Below, piece by piece: positions 6,756-8,059 of a DNA stretch of 8,059 nt; the stretch's first letter is position 1, and each line of letters begins with the position of its first letter. The DNA lies in contig CAKZMN010000027.1 in NCBI GenBank assembly GCA_937128575.1, forward strand, positions 1 to 8,059, written 5' to 3'. Both the position numbers and the translations under genes were made by a program. The notes under the pieces are model-generated. The model was given only the letters and a program-made list of their open reading frames with translations. It was not told the origin of the DNA and made no database searches. This stretch comes from an uncultured Alphaproteobacteria bacterium (GTDB lineage Bacteria; Pseudomonadota; Alphaproteobacteria; Micavibrionales; Micavibrionaceae).

Positions 6756-7814
6756 ATGAATTGGCTTAGTGACATTATCCGCCCCCGCATCCGCTCCTTG
6801 GTTGAACCAAAGGAAGTGCCTGATAATTTATGGCAAAAATGTAAGTCTTGCGAAGGCATGCTGTTCCACCGCGACTTAGAAGCCGCGCATAATGTTTGTT
6901 ATCACTGTGGCTATCACCTGCGCCTGCCGGTTAAGGAACGCCTAGACCTAATGTTCGATGACGGTAAATATGAGCGCATGGCGCTGCCGCAGGTAGCCTA
7001 TGACCCATTAAAGTTTAAAGATCGCAAAAAATACGCAGATCGCCTGAAAGAATCACAAAATAAAACTGGTCTCAAAGAAGCCATCACCGTAGCCAAAGGT
7101 ACAATCGGCGGACAGCCTGTTGTAATCGCTGCATTTAATTTCAGCTTCATGGGCGGATCAATGGGCGCCGGCGTTGGTGAAGCCATCGTTGTGGGCGCAG
7201 AAGAGGCTGTAAAAACAAACTCAGCATTCATCGCTATCCCCGCTTCTGGTGGCGCGCGCATGCAAGAAGGCATGCTATCGCTTATCCAGATGCCGCGTTC
7301 AATCATTGCCGTTGAAATGGTAAAGGATGCAGGATTGCCCTACATCGTATTGCTTACCGACCCCACAACAGGCGGCGTAAGCGCATCATTCGCGATGGTT
7401 GGCGACATTCATCTGGCTGAACCAGGTTCCACAATCGGCTTCGCAGGCCGCCGCGTTATCGAAGAAACCGTGCGTGAAACTCTGCCTGATGATTTCCAGA
7501 CTGCAGAATATTTAAAGGAACATGGTATCGTTGATATTGTTGTCGCGCGATCCGAGCTTCATGAAACATTAGATCGTATCCTTAATCTTTTGATGGGCGG
7601 CGCCTCTAGCGCGAAAAGCGCTAGCAAAAATACATCTGGTAAGAAAGCCGCCGGAGGAAAAGGTAAATCTGGCGGAAAAGGTAAAAACAAAAAAGGCGCA
7701 CCAACCGCCAAAGCCAATAGCCAAGTCGCCGCAGCAACAGAGGCAGTAAAAAGCTATAAAAAGCCAAAAGTTCAAAAGGCAGAAACCCCAAAGGCAGCAG
7801 CAAGTAAAGGCTAG
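6756..7814 (+). CDS. accD: Acetyl-CoA carboxylase carboxyltransferase subunit beta, with basic C-terminal tail
   Basis: AccD is the beta half of the carboxyltransferase that, with AccA, transfers the carboxyl group from carboxybiotin to acetyl-CoA, the committed step of fatty acid synthesis. The N-terminal zinc ribbon has four cysteines (Cys29, Cys32, Cys48, Cys51). The crotonase-like core runs to about 281, with [13 protein letters not shown] at 131-143, [11 protein letters not shown] at 162-172 and [13 protein letters not shown] at 201-213, the acyl-CoA and oxyanion-hole regions. E. coli AccD has 304 residues; this one has 352. Residues about 283-352 form a Lys/Ala/Gly-rich tail with [12 protein letters not shown] repeats and KPK/PKAAA elements that is probably disordered. 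The likely ribosome binding site GGGA (6742-6745) is inside the palindromic element. folC follows after 8 bases, the usual alphaproteobacterial trpFBA-accD-folC order. Confidence 0.96.
   Translation: MNWLSDIIRPRIRSLVEPKEVPDNLWQKCKSCEGMLFHRDLEAAHNVCYHCGYHLRLPVKERLDLMFDDGKYERMALPQVAYDPLKFKDRKKYADRLKESQNKTGLKEAITVAKGTIGGQPVVIAAFNFSFMGGSMGAGVGEAIVVGAEEAVKTNSAFIAIPASGGARMQEGMLSLIQMPRSIIAVEMVKDAGLPYIVLLTDPTTGGVSASFAMVGDIHLAEPGSTIGFAGRRVIEETVRETLPDDFQTAEYLKEHGIVDIVVARSELHETLDRILNLLMGGASSAKSASKNTSGKKAAGGKGKSGGKGKNKKGAPTAKANSQVAAATEAVKSYKKPKVQKAETPKAAASKG
7606..7624. repeat. Perfect small hairpin at the AccD core-tail junction
   Basis: CTAGCGC (7606-7612) and GCGCTAG (7618-7624) form a perfect 7-bp stem around GAAAA. 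It lies in codons of about residues 284-290, exactly where the conserved AccD core ends and the low-complexity tail begins. There is no T-tract after it, so it is not an intrinsic terminator. Confidence 0.4.
7653..7685 (+). repeat. Short tandem repeat in the AccD tail
   Basis: GGAGGAAAAGGTAAA (7653-7667) and GGCGGAAAAGGTAAA (7671-7685) differ at one base of 15 and are spaced by an 18-base period. They encode GGKGKS and GGKGKN. This keeps the reading frame and suggests the tail grew at least partly by local duplication. Confidence 0.6.
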
Positions 7815-7822
7815 GGCGTAAT

Positions 7823-8059
7823 ATGTACGCCAGTGATCTAACGCATAAAAACGCAGCGCTAGAAGATAAACTGCACCAGCTTTATCGCCTAAATCGTGAC
7901 AAGACCATCGATATGGGCTTCCGCCCGCCTTATCTTGAGCTTTTAAAAGCCCTGGGCAACCCACACAAAAAACTCCCCCCTGTTATTCATGTGGCCGGCA
8001 CAAACGGCAAGGGGTCCACGATTGCCATGATGCGCGCTATGTTAGAAGCCGCAGGCTAT
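7823..8059 (+). CDS. folC: Folylpolyglutamate synthase/dihydrofolate synthase, N-terminal part
   Basis: Only the first 79 codons are in the window; the frame is still open at the last base. FolC adds glutamate to dihydropteroate and to folates, using ATP, in the cytoplasm. The fragment begins [10 protein letters not shown] and carries [15 protein letters not shown] near its end, where GTNGKGS (59-65) is the ATP-binding P-loop typical of FolC and related Mur-type ligases. The N-terminal helix region with a LY(R/K)[15 protein letters not shown] segment also fits FolC. AGGG (7813-7816) overlaps the accD stop and is 6 bases from the ATG, indicating cotranscription and probable coupling with accD. 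The accD-folC pairing is widespread in proteobacteria. Confidence 0.93.
   Translation, partial: MYASDLTHKNAALEDKLHQLYRLNRDKTIDMGFRPPYLELLKALGNPHKKLPPVIHVAGTNGKGSTIAMMRAMLEAAGY

Noticed and set aside
6638..6859. Minus-strand open frame of 73 codons across the palindrome and accD start
   Set aside because: It is half palindromic element and half antisense accD, with no domain and no promoter; it is a by-product of the repeat.
7569..7964. Minus-strand open frame of 131 codons rich in Phe/Leu/Cys
   Set aside because: It is the complement of the lysine-rich AccD tail and folC start; the apparent hydrophobicity comes from reversing AAA/AAG codons.

Overview
This window is a chromosomal housekeeping segment from a bacterium. 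Protein sequences and gene order (rpsA-ihfB-lapA-pyrF, then trpF-trpB-trpA-accD-folC) point to an alphaproteobacterium of moderate GC content; I cannot name the genus from sequence alone. All confident genes are on the plus strand. There is no tRNA, rRNA, CRISPR array or intact insertion sequence.

Layout: rpsA (ribosomal protein S1) occupies 54-1841 and ends at a clear intrinsic terminator (1867-1899). A 237-base gap follows. It holds that terminator, a near-consensus IHF site and a possible 29-codon reading frame. From 2079 a tight run of seven genes begins: ihfB, lapA, pyrF, trpF, trpB, a stand-alone GyrI-like ligand-binding protein, and trpA. Gaps are at most 12 bases, and three junctions are 4-base ATGA overlaps (pyrF/trpF, trpB/GyrI-like, GyrI-like/trpA). 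I see no terminator inside this run, so it can be read as one transcription unit joining a nucleoid protein, a membrane-envelope protein, the last step of UMP synthesis and the last three catalytic functions of tryptophan synthesis. The earlier trp genes (trpE, trpG, trpD, trpC) are not here, so the pathway is split.

A 191-base gap separates trpA from accD. It carries a good sigma-70-type promoter (6589-6617) and then a 101-base imperfect palindrome (6652-6752) that looks like a small non-autonomous mobile element with TA at both edges. Its right arm covers the likely accD ribosome binding site. accD (acetyl-CoA carboxylase beta subunit) carries an unusual lysine/alanine/glycine-rich C-terminal tail of about 70 residues. 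folC begins 8 bases after accD and runs off the window end.

Most worth attention: (1) the GyrI-like gene translationally locked between the two tryptophan synthase subunit genes, which normally adjoin; (2) the palindromic element in the accD leader, with a competing hairpin that could act as a switch; (3) the basic tail of AccD. These are proposals from sequence inspection; none has been tested by database search or folding software.
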